NCBI GenBank assembly: GCA_903864835.1
Contig: CAIPHK010000010.1
Span: 1 to 64,000, forward strand
Length of the DNA: 64,000 nucleotides
Reading direction: 5' to 3'
DNA from: an uncultured bacterium
GTDB lineage: Bacteria; Margulisbacteria; Marinamargulisbacteria; SXXA01
The translations under genes and the position numbers were made by a program. Shown in pieces: positions 35,926 through 44,737 of the stretch (its first letter is position 1; each line of letters starts with the position of its first letter). Under the pieces are notes generated by a model. That model saw only the letters and a program-made list of their open reading frames with translations, was not told where the DNA came from and did not search any database.

Positions 35926-38697
35926 ATGACACGGGAAATCGGAATTAGCTTTATTATTAAGCGCAATGGGGAAAAGGTCGCATTTGACAAAAAACGAATT
36001 GAGATCGCAATTCACAAGGCGTTTTTATCGGAAAATGTATCCAATCCAGAGGTTGCCAAGGCTTTATCCGAAGAGGTGACCGCCAAAGTAAACGAGAACA
36101 TCGGGGACGCACACACGGCTCAAGTTGAATTTGTTCAGGATCTCGTTGAAGAAATCTTGATGCTGCGTGGCCACCATAAAGTCGCCAAGCGTTATATCCT
36201 GTACAGAGAACTTCATAAACAAGAACGTTTCCAACAGATCCAAACTCGGATTCGAGAGAAAAAACTCGAAGTCGTTATTAACGGCGCTGAAACCGTTATT
36301 TTTAATCCGGTTACTGTTGAAGAAAATTTGCGCCAATTGGCACCGGATCTAATGCGGGTATCAATCACAGAGATGGTCGATGCAGTTACGAAGCAAGTTT
36401 ACGACCGTATTCCAATCCGTGAAATCGAGCTCTTAGTCCTTGGCGCTGCACGGGAACGGATTGAACGCCATTACGAATATGCATATCTCGCAGCGCGAAT
36501 CGCGATCAATGACCTGTACAAAAAAGTACTTGGCGAACCAATGAATACCGTCAAATTAGACACTGCCTATCGCAGCAAATTTGCAAACTATATTCACAAA
36601 GCCATCGATCTTGAATTAATGAGCCCTGAACTTGGCACATTTGATTTGGATCGGATCGCCGCCGCGTTACACCCACAACGGGACAAACTATTTATGTTCC
36701 AAGGGATTCAAATTCTAATCGACCGCTACCTCATCCAAGATCGGTCCTATGACACCACACCATTTGAACTGCCTCAGTGGTTTTGGATGCGGGTTGCCAT
36801 GGGATTGGCCATTAAAGAAGTCAATCGAGAAGAACGGGCCATCGAATTTTATTCAGTTCTATCTAGCCTGGATTTAGTATCGTCTACCCCTACCCTGTTT
36901 AATAGCGGCACACTTCATAGTCAAATGAGTTCTTGTTACCTCAACACCGCAGATGATTCTCTTTCTGGAATTTTCAAAATATATTCTGACAACGCTTTTT
37001 TGAGTAAATGGGCCGGCGGAATTGGAACCGATTGGACTCGGGTTCGTGGAACAGGCTCTAAAATAAAAGGAACCAATGGCTCCTCTCAGGGTGTTATTCC
37101 ATTCATTAAAATATTTAACGACGTTGCCCTTGCGGTTAACCAAGGCGGCAAGCGAAAAGGGGCCATGTGTGCATATTTAGAAGTGTGGCATGCCGATTTT
37201 GAACAATTTTTGGAACTCAAGAAAAATACCGGTGATGAGCGACGACGGGCACACGACGTCAATACTGCCGCATGGATACCTGATTTATTTATGAAGCGGG
37301 TGTTAGAAAACGGAGACTGGACATTGTTCTGTCCATCAGACGTTCCCGATCTTCACGATCTGTATGGCAGTGCATTTGAAGCGCGCTATGCCCACTACGA
37401 AACATCGGGTATTCCAAGAGCCAAAACGATGAAAGCCTTGGACTTGTGGAAAAAAATGTTGACCATGCTGTATGAAACGGGACATCCATGGATTACGTTT
37501 AAAGATGCGGCTAATGTTCGAAATCCTCAAGATCACGTCGGCGTTATTCATTCGTCCAACCTGTGTACTGAAATTACACTCAACACCTCTAATGCAGAGA
37601 CCGCAGTATGTAATCTCGCCAGTATTAATTTGGCCAACATGATCAAAGATGGTCGCCTAGACGAAGCTAAGATATCGAAAACCATCCGGATCGGGATTCG
37701 GATGCTAGACAATGTCATCGACAATAATTTCTACCCGACACCCGAAGCTGCCAAAGCAAATTTTCTTCATCGTGCCGTTGGTCTAGGGCTCATGGGCTAT
37801 CAAGATGCGTTATATCAGATGGATATTGCATTTGATTCTGAAGAAAATCTTGAATTCGCCGACCACTCCATGGAAATGATTTCTTATTATGCGATTCGCT
37901 CCAGTTCAGAATTGGCCGCCGAGCGAGGTGCGTATGAATCATATCCCGGCAGCAAGTGGTCTCGCGGAATTTTCCCTTACGACACCATTGGCCTTCTTGA
38001 AAAAGAACGGGGCCGACCCATCGATATCTCCCATGTTCAACGAATGGATTGGGATGCACTAAGACAGTTTGTGCAAACGAATGGGATGCGAAATTCCAAT
38101 ACGATGGCCATTGCACCCACCGCAACCATCGCCAATATTTCGGGTGTGTATCCGTGTACTGAGCCCGCATTTAAGAACATCTATATGAAAGAAAACTTGT
38201 CGGGAAACTTCGTTGTTATTAACCGATATTTGATCGACGACCTCGAAAAAATGGGCTTATGGGATTCCGACATACTCGGCAAAATCAAGCTCAATAATGG
38301 ATCTATTCGTGATATCACTGAACTCCCCCGACGCTTGAAAGAAAAATATAAAGAAACGTTTGAAATTAATTCCCACTGGATCGTCGATGCTGCTGCCCGA
38401 CGAGGAAAATGGATTGATCAATCGGCGTCCACCAATATCTTCATGTCAACTACCAGTGGCAAAGCCTTGAGCGACATCTATACCCAAGCGTGGGAAAAAG
38501 GTCTCAAAACCACCTATTATCTCCGCACCCTTGGGGCATCTCAAGTATCAAAAGCCACGGTCACCGTGGAAACGGATGCGCTTCCCCAACGCACGATTAT
38601 GCCCGATGTTGACATTATAATTACGGCCTCGATACCCGAATATCAAACACAATTACCAACGACCTTTGATTCTGACGAATGTGAAGCCTGCCAGTAA
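35926..38697 (+). CDS. nrdA: Ribonucleoside-diphosphate reductase, alpha subunit
   Basis: A 923-residue class I reductase large subunit making dNDPs. An ATP-cone (IIKRNGEKVAFDKKRIEIAI) is at the N-terminus, in which allosteric dATP control is expected. Active-site features include SSCYLNTADDSL, NLCTEITLNTSNAETAVCNL with catalytic Cys/Glu, and the C-terminal CEACQ redox pair. ATG 35926 has AGGGAG seven nt upstream and is preferred over a start at 35812, whose extra 38 residues are not conserved in character. nrdB follows after 19 nt. Confidence 0.95.
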   Translation: MTREIGISFIIKRNGEKVAFDKKRIEIAIHKAFLSENVSNPEVAKALSEEVTAKVNENIGDAHTAQVEFVQDLVEEILMLRGHHKVAKRYILYRELHKQERFQQIQTRIREKKLEVVINGAETVIFNPVTVEENLRQLAPDLMRVSITEMVDAVTKQVYDRIPIREIELLVLGAARERIERHYEYAYLAARIAINDLYKKVLGEPMNTVKLDTAYRSKFANYIHKAIDLELMSPELGTFDLDRIAAALHPQRDKLFMFQGIQILIDRYLIQDRSYDTTPFELPQWFWMRVAMGLAIKEVNREERAIEFYSVLSSLDLVSSTPTLFNSGTLHSQMSSCYLNTADDSLSGIFKIYSDNAFLSKWAGGIGTDWTRVRGTGSKIKGTNGSSQGVIPFIKIFNDVALAVNQGGKRKGAMCAYLEVWHADFEQFLELKKNTGDERRRAHDVNTAAWIPDLFMKRVLENGDWTLFCPSDVPDLHDLYGSAFEARYAHYETSGIPRAKTMKALDLWKKMLTMLYETGHPWITFKDAANVRNPQDHVGVIHSSNLCTEITLNTSNAETAVCNLASINLANMIKDGRLDEAKISKTIRIGIRMLDNVIDNNFYPTPEAAKANFLHRAVGLGLMGYQDALYQMDIAFDSEENLEFADHSMEMISYYAIRSSSELAAERGAYESYPGSKWSRGIFPYDTIGLLEKERGRPIDISHVQRMDWDALRQFVQTNGMRNSNTMAIAPTATIANISGVYPCTEPAFKNIYMKENLSGNFVVINRYLIDDLEKMGLWDSDILGKIKLNNGSIRDITELPRRLKEKYKETFEINSHWIVDAAARRGKWIDQSASTNIFMSTTSGKALSDIYTQAWEKGLKTTYYLRTLGASQVSKATVTVETDALPQRTIMPDVDIIITASIPEYQTQLPTTFDSDECEACQ

Positions 38698-38716
38698 CCA
38701 CTTTTAGGAGTAAATA

Positions 38717-39778
38717 ATGTCCCTAACCGATCTATTTCAAGCCGATTTTAAATACAACAAACTATCCAATGCCGAAATTATCAATAAGCGTCGGGTCATT
38801 AACGGCTACGACGATGGATTGATGCAAGTATCTCCTCTGAAGCACCCTTGGGCATACGAAATTTTTGAAACCATGATAAAAAATACATGGGTACCCCAAG
38901 AAATTCCAATGCAAATGGATGTCAATCAGTGGAATGCGGATAACGTAATCACCGACAAAGAGCGGCGCGTATACGAACGGAGTCTTGCGTTTGTTTCGAA
39001 TCTTGATGGCCTACAAACCAATAACCTTGCATGTAATATTATCCGGCATATTACCAGCCCTGAAATTATTCTTGCCGTCACTCGCCAAACATATGAAGAA
39101 GCGCTCCACGTCGTAAGCTATGCGACACTAGTAGAAGCTTTAGCTCTGGACCCGGAACAAATATATGGCATGTACCGTACCGATAAAGACCTCTATGACA
39201 AGAATCAAATCGTCTTAAAGGCCGTCAGTAAAATCGCGGATCCCGGATTCAAAACCGGAACATTTGACTCCGATCAAATGTTTTTAGAAGCCTGTATTGG
39301 AAATATCATTATTGAAGGCATCTACTTTTATAGTGCGTTCCTTATTTTTTATGTGTTACGACGAAACAATAAAATGCCCGGCAGTGCCGAAATGATTCAG
39401 TTCATCAATCGGGATGAAGATATGCATTTGAAGTTATTTATTCATATTTCAAATACTATTAAAGAAGAACAACCTGAGTTGTGGACCCCAGAATTTCAGA
39501 AACGCATTACCGACAACATTAAGGATGCAGTTGAGATGGAATACCAATGGGGTGCATCCTGTGTTCAGGAAGGCATATTAGGCCTTACCCCAGAGAACCT
39601 AAGAGAATACCTTCAATTCGTAGGCGACGTCCGATTGATGTGCCTAGGGTTACCTAAAGTATGGAACAGCCAAAATCCATTTCCGTGGATTGATGAATTG
39701 ACCCAAGGCAGCATGATCGAAGTGAACTTCTTCGAAGGTCGGGTCAAAGAATACCAAAGCGGCACGCTTGAGTGGTAA
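38717..39778 (+). CDS. nrdB: Ribonucleoside-diphosphate reductase, beta subunit
   Basis: A 353-residue ferritin-like subunit carrying the dimetal cofactor. First ligands D97, E128 and H131 and the radical tyrosine Y135 are seen in SNLDGLQ and EEALHVVSY; the second ligand set lies in EGIYFYSAF and RDEDMHLK. Because tyrosine is kept, it is class Ia/Ib-like rather than the Tyr-less class Ic. It is directly coupled to nrdA. Confidence 0.95.
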   Translation: MSLTDLFQADFKYNKLSNAEIINKRRVINGYDDGLMQVSPLKHPWAYEIFETMIKNTWVPQEIPMQMDVNQWNADNVITDKERRVYERSLAFVSNLDGLQTNNLACNIIRHITSPEIILAVTRQTYEEALHVVSYATLVEALALDPEQIYGMYRTDKDLYDKNQIVLKAVSKIADPGFKTGTFDSDQMFLEACIGNIIIEGIYFYSAFLIFYVLRRNNKMPGSAEMIQFINRDEDMHLKLFIHISNTIKEEQPELWTPEFQKRITDNIKDAVEMEYQWGASCVQEGILGLTPENLREYLQFVGDVRLMCLGLPKVWNSQNPFPWIDELTQGSMIEVNFFEGRVKEYQSGTLEW

Positions 39779-39802
39779 CCTCCAAACATTAAGGAAATCC
39801 CT

Positions 39803-41215
39803 ATGACATCATCCCCTATTACAACCGAATCCGTACGTATCGAATCCGATACCATGGGAAAAATCGAAGTTCAAAATAATCGGTATTGGGGAGCGCAAAC
39901 CCAGCGTTCCCTCCATCATTTTGGGATCGGAGAGGACCGAATGCCCCACGAATTGATTCGTGCGTTTGGCATTTTAAAACAATCCGCTGCATTGACCAAT
40001 TTTGAACTAGGCAAACTATCTTCCGAAAAAAAAGACCTCATTGTTAAGGCCTCCGATGAAGTGATTTTGGGCGCCCTTGACGCCCATTTCCCCTTAAAGA
40101 TTTGGCAAACTGGGTCGGGAACCCAGACCAATATGAATGTGAATGAAGTGATATCAAATCGAGCAATCGAAATGGCTGGCGGTGTGTTGGGAAGCAAATC
40201 CCCCGTCCACCCTAACGACGACGTGAATATGTCACAATCATCTAACGATACATTTCCAACCGCAATGCATATTGCCGCCGCTGAAGTATTGGTTCATAAA
40301 CTGATCCCAATGGCTCAGCAATTTAGAGATGGTCTTCAAGCTAAAGTGGATGCCTTTCATTCGATTATAAAGATTGGCCGCACTCATTTAATGGACGCAG
40401 TTCCTTTAACTTTGGGTCAGGAATTTTCAGCATATGTGGCCCAAATGGACCAAAACATTCGCCGTCTCAACCAAATACTCCCGGACATTCTAGAGTTAGC
40501 CATTGGCGGCACCGCCGTCGGTACTGGGTTAAATACGCATCCAGAATTTGCGGATCGCGTCAGCAAAAAAATTGCACAAGCGACGGGTATTGCATTTATA
40601 TCCGCGCCCAATAAATTCGCGGGACTATCCAGTAATGATCCGTTGGTCTTTGGCAGTGGTGCCCTTCGTACAATGGCCTCCACGTTGATGAAATTAGCAA
40701 ATGATATTCGATGGATGGGATCCGGGCCACGCTGTGGTCTCAATGAATTAATATTGCCAGAAAATGAGCCAGGCTCTTCGATTATGCCCGGAAAAGTTAA
40801 CCCCACCCAAAGCGAAGCCATGACGATGGTCTGCGTTCAAGTTATTGGAAATGATACCGCTATTTCAGTTGCCGGAAGCCAAGGTAATTTTGAACTCAAC
40901 GTTTTTAAACCCGTTATTATTCATAATTTTATTCACTCGTGCCGGTTGCTCACGGATGCGATGTCCCACTTCTTGGATCACTGTTTGTCGGGGTTGGTGG
41001 CCAATGAAACTCAAATCAACCGCTATGTGGAAAAATCGTTGATGCTTGTCACGGCATTGAACCCTCATATTGGCTATGACAAAGCGGCCCAGGTTGCAAA
41101 AAAAGCCCACAAAGAGAACCTATCCCTTAAGGAGGCATGTGTTGCACTTGGATTCCTGACCTCCGCGGAATTCGATCAATTTGTGCGACCCGAAGACATG
41201 CTTTCCCCCCGGTAA
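39803..41215 (+). CDS. fumC: Fumarate hydratase, class II
   Basis: A 470-residue lyase that interconverts fumarate and malate without iron-sulfur clusters. [18 protein letters not shown], the substrate segment [29 protein letters not shown] and the mobile loop [16 protein letters not shown] are all present. It sits 24 nt after nrdB and ends before a bidirectional hairpin. Confidence 0.96.
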   Translation: MTSSPITTESVRIESDTMGKIEVQNNRYWGAQTQRSLHHFGIGEDRMPHELIRAFGILKQSAALTNFELGKLSSEKKDLIVKASDEVILGALDAHFPLKIWQTGSGTQTNMNVNEVISNRAIEMAGGVLGSKSPVHPNDDVNMSQSSNDTFPTAMHIAAAEVLVHKLIPMAQQFRDGLQAKVDAFHSIIKIGRTHLMDAVPLTLGQEFSAYVAQMDQNIRRLNQILPDILELAIGGTAVGTGLNTHPEFADRVSKKIAQATGIAFISAPNKFAGLSSNDPLVFGSGALRTMASTLMKLANDIRWMGSGPRCGLNELILPENEPGSSIMPGKVNPTQSEAMTMVCVQVIGNDTAISVAGSQGNFELNVFKPVIIHNFIHSCRLLTDAMSHFLDHCLSGLVANETQINRYVEKSLMLVTALNPHIGYDKAAQVAKKAHKENLSLKEACVALGFLTSAEFDQFVRPEDMLSPR

Positions 41216-41230
41216 AATAAGCAATAGGAA

Positions 41231-41258
41231 CGGCTGAATCCCGCTACAGATTCAGCCG
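41231..41258. terminator. Hairpin terminator between convergent fumC and dprE2
   Basis: CGGCTGAATC and GATTCAGCCG form a perfect 10-bp stem around an 8-nt loop, followed by TTTAAAG toward the right. The stop codon of the leftward gene lies in the loop, so the hairpin may serve both transcripts. Confidence 0.6.
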
Positions 41259-41966
41259 TTTAAAGAGGGTTTCTGGAATAATCCGAATAATGACCATGAT
41301 CAGTCGCCAGATTGGCAGCACATAGAGCACATCTTGACGGCGATGGCTCGCCCTCACAATAGCGGTAGCCACCTCGTCTGGCCTGGCTGTTAGGCGCTGT
41401 GGGAGCACCAATCCGGCCGTCATCCGAGTCGCAACGAATCCCGGTTTAACCGTCATGACATGGACATTCGATTTAAAAAGTCGATTCCGGAGACCCGATA
41501 GATAGGCAGAAAACGCAGCCTTCGAGGCGCCATAGAGATAATTACTCTGTCGTCCACGGTCACCCGCGACTGAACTAATCCCAATAATTTGGCCGGATCG
41601 CTCCACCTCAAACACATTGGCCACATGATTCAAGATCGATACAGCACCTAAAAAATTGGTTCCCACAATTTTTTGAACTTCATCAAAATTTGACTGTCCC
41701 CCTGTTTGATCTCCCAAGACCCCGAATACAGAAATAACGATCGTCGGCTTCGGAACTATCGCGTCAAAAAATGAAGCGTGCGATTGAAAGTCCAAGGCGT
41801 CAAATTCCCATAGTGTCGATGAGCGAAGACGTCCCCGGTAATAATTATCCAAATCTCCAACAGATCGACCGGCCAAATGCACATGAGCCCCCTCTTTATC
41901 AAACGCGGTTGCAATCGCTTTTCCAATATCTGAGTTTGCGCCTAAGATCAATACGGTGTGTGTCAT
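41244..41966 (-). CDS. dprE2: Decaprenylphospho-ribose 2'-keto reductase (SDR), DprE2-like
   Basis: A 240-residue short-chain dehydrogenase. The NAD(P) motif LGANSDIGKAIA, FGVLGDQ, the serine strand IIGISSVAGDRGRQSNYLYGASKAAF with the YxxxK pair, and VKPGFVATRM are all at the places seen in mycobacterial DprE2, including the C-terminal IIPETLFKRL. DprE2 reduces the 2'-keto intermediate made by DprE1 to give decaprenyl-phospho-arabinose. Its start overlaps the dprE1 stop by 4 nt. Confidence 0.85.
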   Translation of the reverse strand: MTHTVLILGANSDIGKAIATAFDKEGAHVHLAGRSVGDLDNYYRGRLRSSTLWEFDALDFQSHASFFDAIVPKPTIVISVFGVLGDQTGGQSNFDEVQKIVGTNFLGAVSILNHVANVFEVERSGQIIGISSVAGDRGRQSNYLYGASKAAFSAYLSGLRNRLFKSNVHVMTVKPGFVATRMTAGLVLPQRLTARPDEVATAIVRASHRRQDVLYVLPIWRLIMVIIRIIPETLFKRLNL

Positions 41967-43279
41967 TGTAGCCCTAACCTTTTCGATTGGAGTGATTCAA
42001 ATTGTCTATTTGGATCAAATTTTTGTTTAATATCAATAAATTGAGGCAACTTGGGGTAGCCCTTTCTCATCATTTCAGCCGGCATTCTAGCGTCTTTAGA
42101 TAAGTACAATCGGCCGCCATACCGCAACACAATCTGATCCAGTCGATTCATCAGTTCAAAATTTTTAGATTTAATCGGTATATCCAATGCCAAAGTATAT
42201 CCTTCCATTGGAAATGAAATTAAAAAGTCCTCTGGCCCTAATAACTTTAACACTGCCAAAAATGAACCTTCCCCAGATTGGGATAATTCCTTCAAAATAG
42301 CGTTCATTCCCTCTCGGCCACAATTTTTTGGAATCACACATTGATATTGGGTAAACCCACGTCGACCATACATCCGATTCCAATGAAGAATCTTATCTAA
42401 CGGATAAAAAAATGGGCCATAATGAACCAGCGATTCCCGTTTAGCCGGATGACCATAATAGTATACCCAATTAAATAGTTTGACCGACCAGGTCGACAGC
42501 GCAAATTTCGGAAAATAAAAAGGAATGGATCGCTTTGGTTTAACGTCGACAACTAAGGGCTCCTGCCGTTCACGATCAGATAACTCGTCCAAACGAGCAT
42601 GCTCCCCAAGAAACAACACGGACCGCCCCAGATTCGCCCCGGTCGCTAAACAATCAATCCACGCAACGGAATAGGTTACCGCACTCATCTGTTCAAAGGC
42701 GTCGATTGCCGCATCAATATTAGGAAGCTTCAATTGAGTTTGACGTATGTACGACGTCTCGATCTTAAGTAGTTGAAACGACGCCTCCAGAATACACCCC
42801 GTTAACCCCATGCCTCCACACGTCGCATTAAAAAGATCGCTGTTATCGGTGGATGAACAGGTGACTATTTTTCCGTCCGCCAACATTAGCTTAAACCAAA
42901 AAAGATGCTGACAGAACCCGCCCAAATTATGGTGATTTTTACCATGAATATCCGACGCCACGGCCCCACCCACAGACACATATTTTGTTCCTGGCGTTAC
43001 CGGCAAAAACCATCCCTTTGGAACCACGACAGACAAAATTTTCTCCAGAGTTACTCCAGCTTCACAAGTCACTCTGCCAGTCCGATCGTCAAATTCTACG
43101 ATTTCTGAATACTGCAACGCCGACCAGATAAGGTCATTTAAACTACTATCTCCGTAACATCGCCCCATCCCACGGGCAATCAGCGTCGATTTTTCTTTCA
43201 ATTGATCTATTAGTTCCTCTTTTGAGGATACCGTTTGGGCATCAATCCATGGAAATAGACCCCAGTTTGAAATTTTCAA
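41963..43279 (-). CDS. dprE1: Decaprenylphospho-ribose 2'-oxidase, DprE1-like
   Basis: A 438-residue FAD oxidase of the vanillyl-alcohol-oxidase type. ARGMGRCYGDSSLN and VTPGTKYVSVGGAVASDIHGKNHH make the FAD site, and GGMGLTGCILEA follows. It resembles mycobacterial DprE1, which oxidises decaprenyl-phospho-ribose. In the segment GYTLALDIPIK the residue aligned by me to the benzothiazinone-target Cys387 is alanine. Partners lie on both sides with 4-nt overlaps. Confidence 0.85.
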   Translation of the reverse strand: MKISNWGLFPWIDAQTVSSKEELIDQLKEKSTLIARGMGRCYGDSSLNDLIWSALQYSEIVEFDDRTGRVTCEAGVTLEKILSVVVPKGWFLPVTPGTKYVSVGGAVASDIHGKNHHNLGGFCQHLFWFKLMLADGKIVTCSSTDNSDLFNATCGGMGLTGCILEASFQLLKIETSYIRQTQLKLPNIDAAIDAFEQMSAVTYSVAWIDCLATGANLGRSVLFLGEHARLDELSDRERQEPLVVDVKPKRSIPFYFPKFALSTWSVKLFNWVYYYGHPAKRESLVHYGPFFYPLDKILHWNRMYGRRGFTQYQCVIPKNCGREGMNAILKELSQSGEGSFLAVLKLLGPEDFLISFPMEGYTLALDIPIKSKNFELMNRLDQIVLRYGGRLYLSKDARMPAEMMRKGYPKLPQFIDIKQKFDPNRQFESLQSKRLGLQ

Positions 43280-44178
43280 AGATACAAAACCCAGGTGACG
43301 CCCACCGTCCAGGCCACCAACGTGACTTGCAATACGCCATCATTCCACAAGATTTTTGTCGGACTTCCTGATCGACGTAAAACCATCGTAATTTGGAGAT
43401 ACCTTAGGATTCCAAACAGGACAAATATCGTAGTGTAAAAAAGATTTGCGGACCCCACAAACGCAATCGTATGATCCGAGACTGTATACATTAAATAGGC
43501 GACAATAATACCCGACGCTAAAATACTAATCGTAGAATCCAAAAATGGAAGCGTGTACCCACCCATCGACCCGCGAATTTCAGAGGACACTCCCGTTTCC
43601 AACAGAAGAATATCATCCCGGCGTTTTGCGAACCCCAAAAATAAAGCCAGTAGAAACGTCATCAATATTATCCACATCGACAGCGGCGTTTTTGCAACAA
43701 CCGCTCCCAGTTGTAATCGAATAAAAAATCCAAGGGCAATGACAAAAACATCGACAATTGCAACCTGTTTCAGCCTGAGCGAATACACCATATTGAGGCC
43801 AATATATCCCAATACAAGCAACACGGCCGTCTGCCCTAAACATGCGGTCAAAATCAATGCCGCCCCCAACAAACTAGCGATAACCCCATACGCCCACCGC
43901 TTGGACATTGCCCCCGAAGCGATAGGTCGATATCGCTTCGTCGGATGCTGTTGATCCGCACGAATATCAATAAGATCATTAAAAATATACACCGCGCTTG
44001 CGACCCAACAAAAAATGACAAAGGCCACAGATACCGCAACCAGTCGATGCAGGTTAAAAAAATGGAGCCCAAAAAATAACGGGAGAAACACAAACACATT
44101 TTTAACGTAATGATGTGGCCTCATTGCGGACAGTGTCTGACGCACCTTCTTTTTTGTTGAAGTCCATTTATTGTCCAC
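43276..44178 (-). CDS. ubiA: Decaprenyl-phosphate phosphoribosyltransferase (UbiA family)
   Basis: A 300-residue membrane transferase with about nine helices. RPHHYVKNVFVFLPL, the first Asp-rich motif YIFNDLIDIRADQQHPTKRYRPIASG, and the later AKRRDDILLLE match the DPPR synthase type (Rv3806c) of UbiA proteins, which joins PRPP to decaprenyl phosphate. A quinone-prenylating UbiA is less likely given dprE1 and dprE2 downstream. Confidence 0.85.
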   Translation of the reverse strand: MDNKWTSTKKKVRQTLSAMRPHHYVKNVFVFLPLFFGLHFFNLHRLVAVSVAFVIFCWVASAVYIFNDLIDIRADQQHPTKRYRPIASGAMSKRWAYGVIASLLGAALILTACLGQTAVLLVLGYIGLNMVYSLRLKQVAIVDVFVIALGFFIRLQLGAVVAKTPLSMWIILMTFLLALFLGFAKRRDDILLLETGVSSEIRGSMGGYTLPFLDSTISILASGIIVAYLMYTVSDHTIAFVGSANLFYTTIFVLFGILRYLQITMVLRRSGSPTKILWNDGVLQVTLVAWTVGVTWVLYL

Positions 44179-44179
44179 C

Positions 44180-44737
44180 TTAGACCTCTGGTTTTGAATT
44201 CAGCTCCGACAGGTACGGCAAATCCCGGTCCTTTCCCGACAATATCGGATCTCCTTTTGGGTCTAAATGCCAGTCAATCCCGAGTTCTGGATCACTCCAT
44301 CGAACACCAGCATCATGTTCCGGAGAATAGACTTCACTACACAAATAGACTACCGTCGCGTGATCCGAAACCACATAAAATCCATGCCCCATTTCCGGGC
44401 CTAACAAGGCCATTCTGCGATTGTGTTCCGAAAGCTCCACCCCAATCCATTGTCGGTAGGTCGGAGACTCCGGATTCAGGTCCACGGCAACATCCCATAT
44501 AGTTCCACGGGTCACCCGCACCAATTTTGCCTGACCCTTGGGGGCCTTCTGAAAATGGATCCCTCTCAGCACCCCTTTTTTGGATACACTTTGATTTTCT
44601 TGAACAAAGGAGGCGGTCACGCCCGCCTGTTCAAACGCTGATTTTTGGTATATTTCAAAAAAAATCCCTCTGGAATCGCCATGGACCTTGGGCTCAATAA
44701 TATGGAGTCCCGTTAAATGAGTGGGTTCAATTTGCAT
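44180..44737 (-). CDS. rmlC: dTDP-4-dehydrorhamnose 3,5-epimerase
   Basis: A 185-residue cupin-fold epimerase in dTDP-L-rhamnose synthesis. KVHGDSRGIFFE, the active-site histidine in LRGIHFQ, IWDVAVDLNPESPTYRQW and MGHGFYV are typical. No rmlA, rmlB or rmlD is in the window. It sits between mutS and the DPA genes with 0-1 nt spacing, tying it to envelope sugar synthesis. Confidence 0.92.
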   Translation of the reverse strand: MQIEPTHLTGLHIIEPKVHGDSRGIFFEIYQKSAFEQAGVTASFVQENQSVSKKGVLRGIHFQKAPKGQAKLVRVTRGTIWDVAVDLNPESPTYRQWIGVELSEHNRRMALLGPEMGHGFYVVSDHATVVYLCSEVYSPEHDAGVRWSDPELGIDWHLDPKGDPILSGKDRDLPYLSELNSKPEV

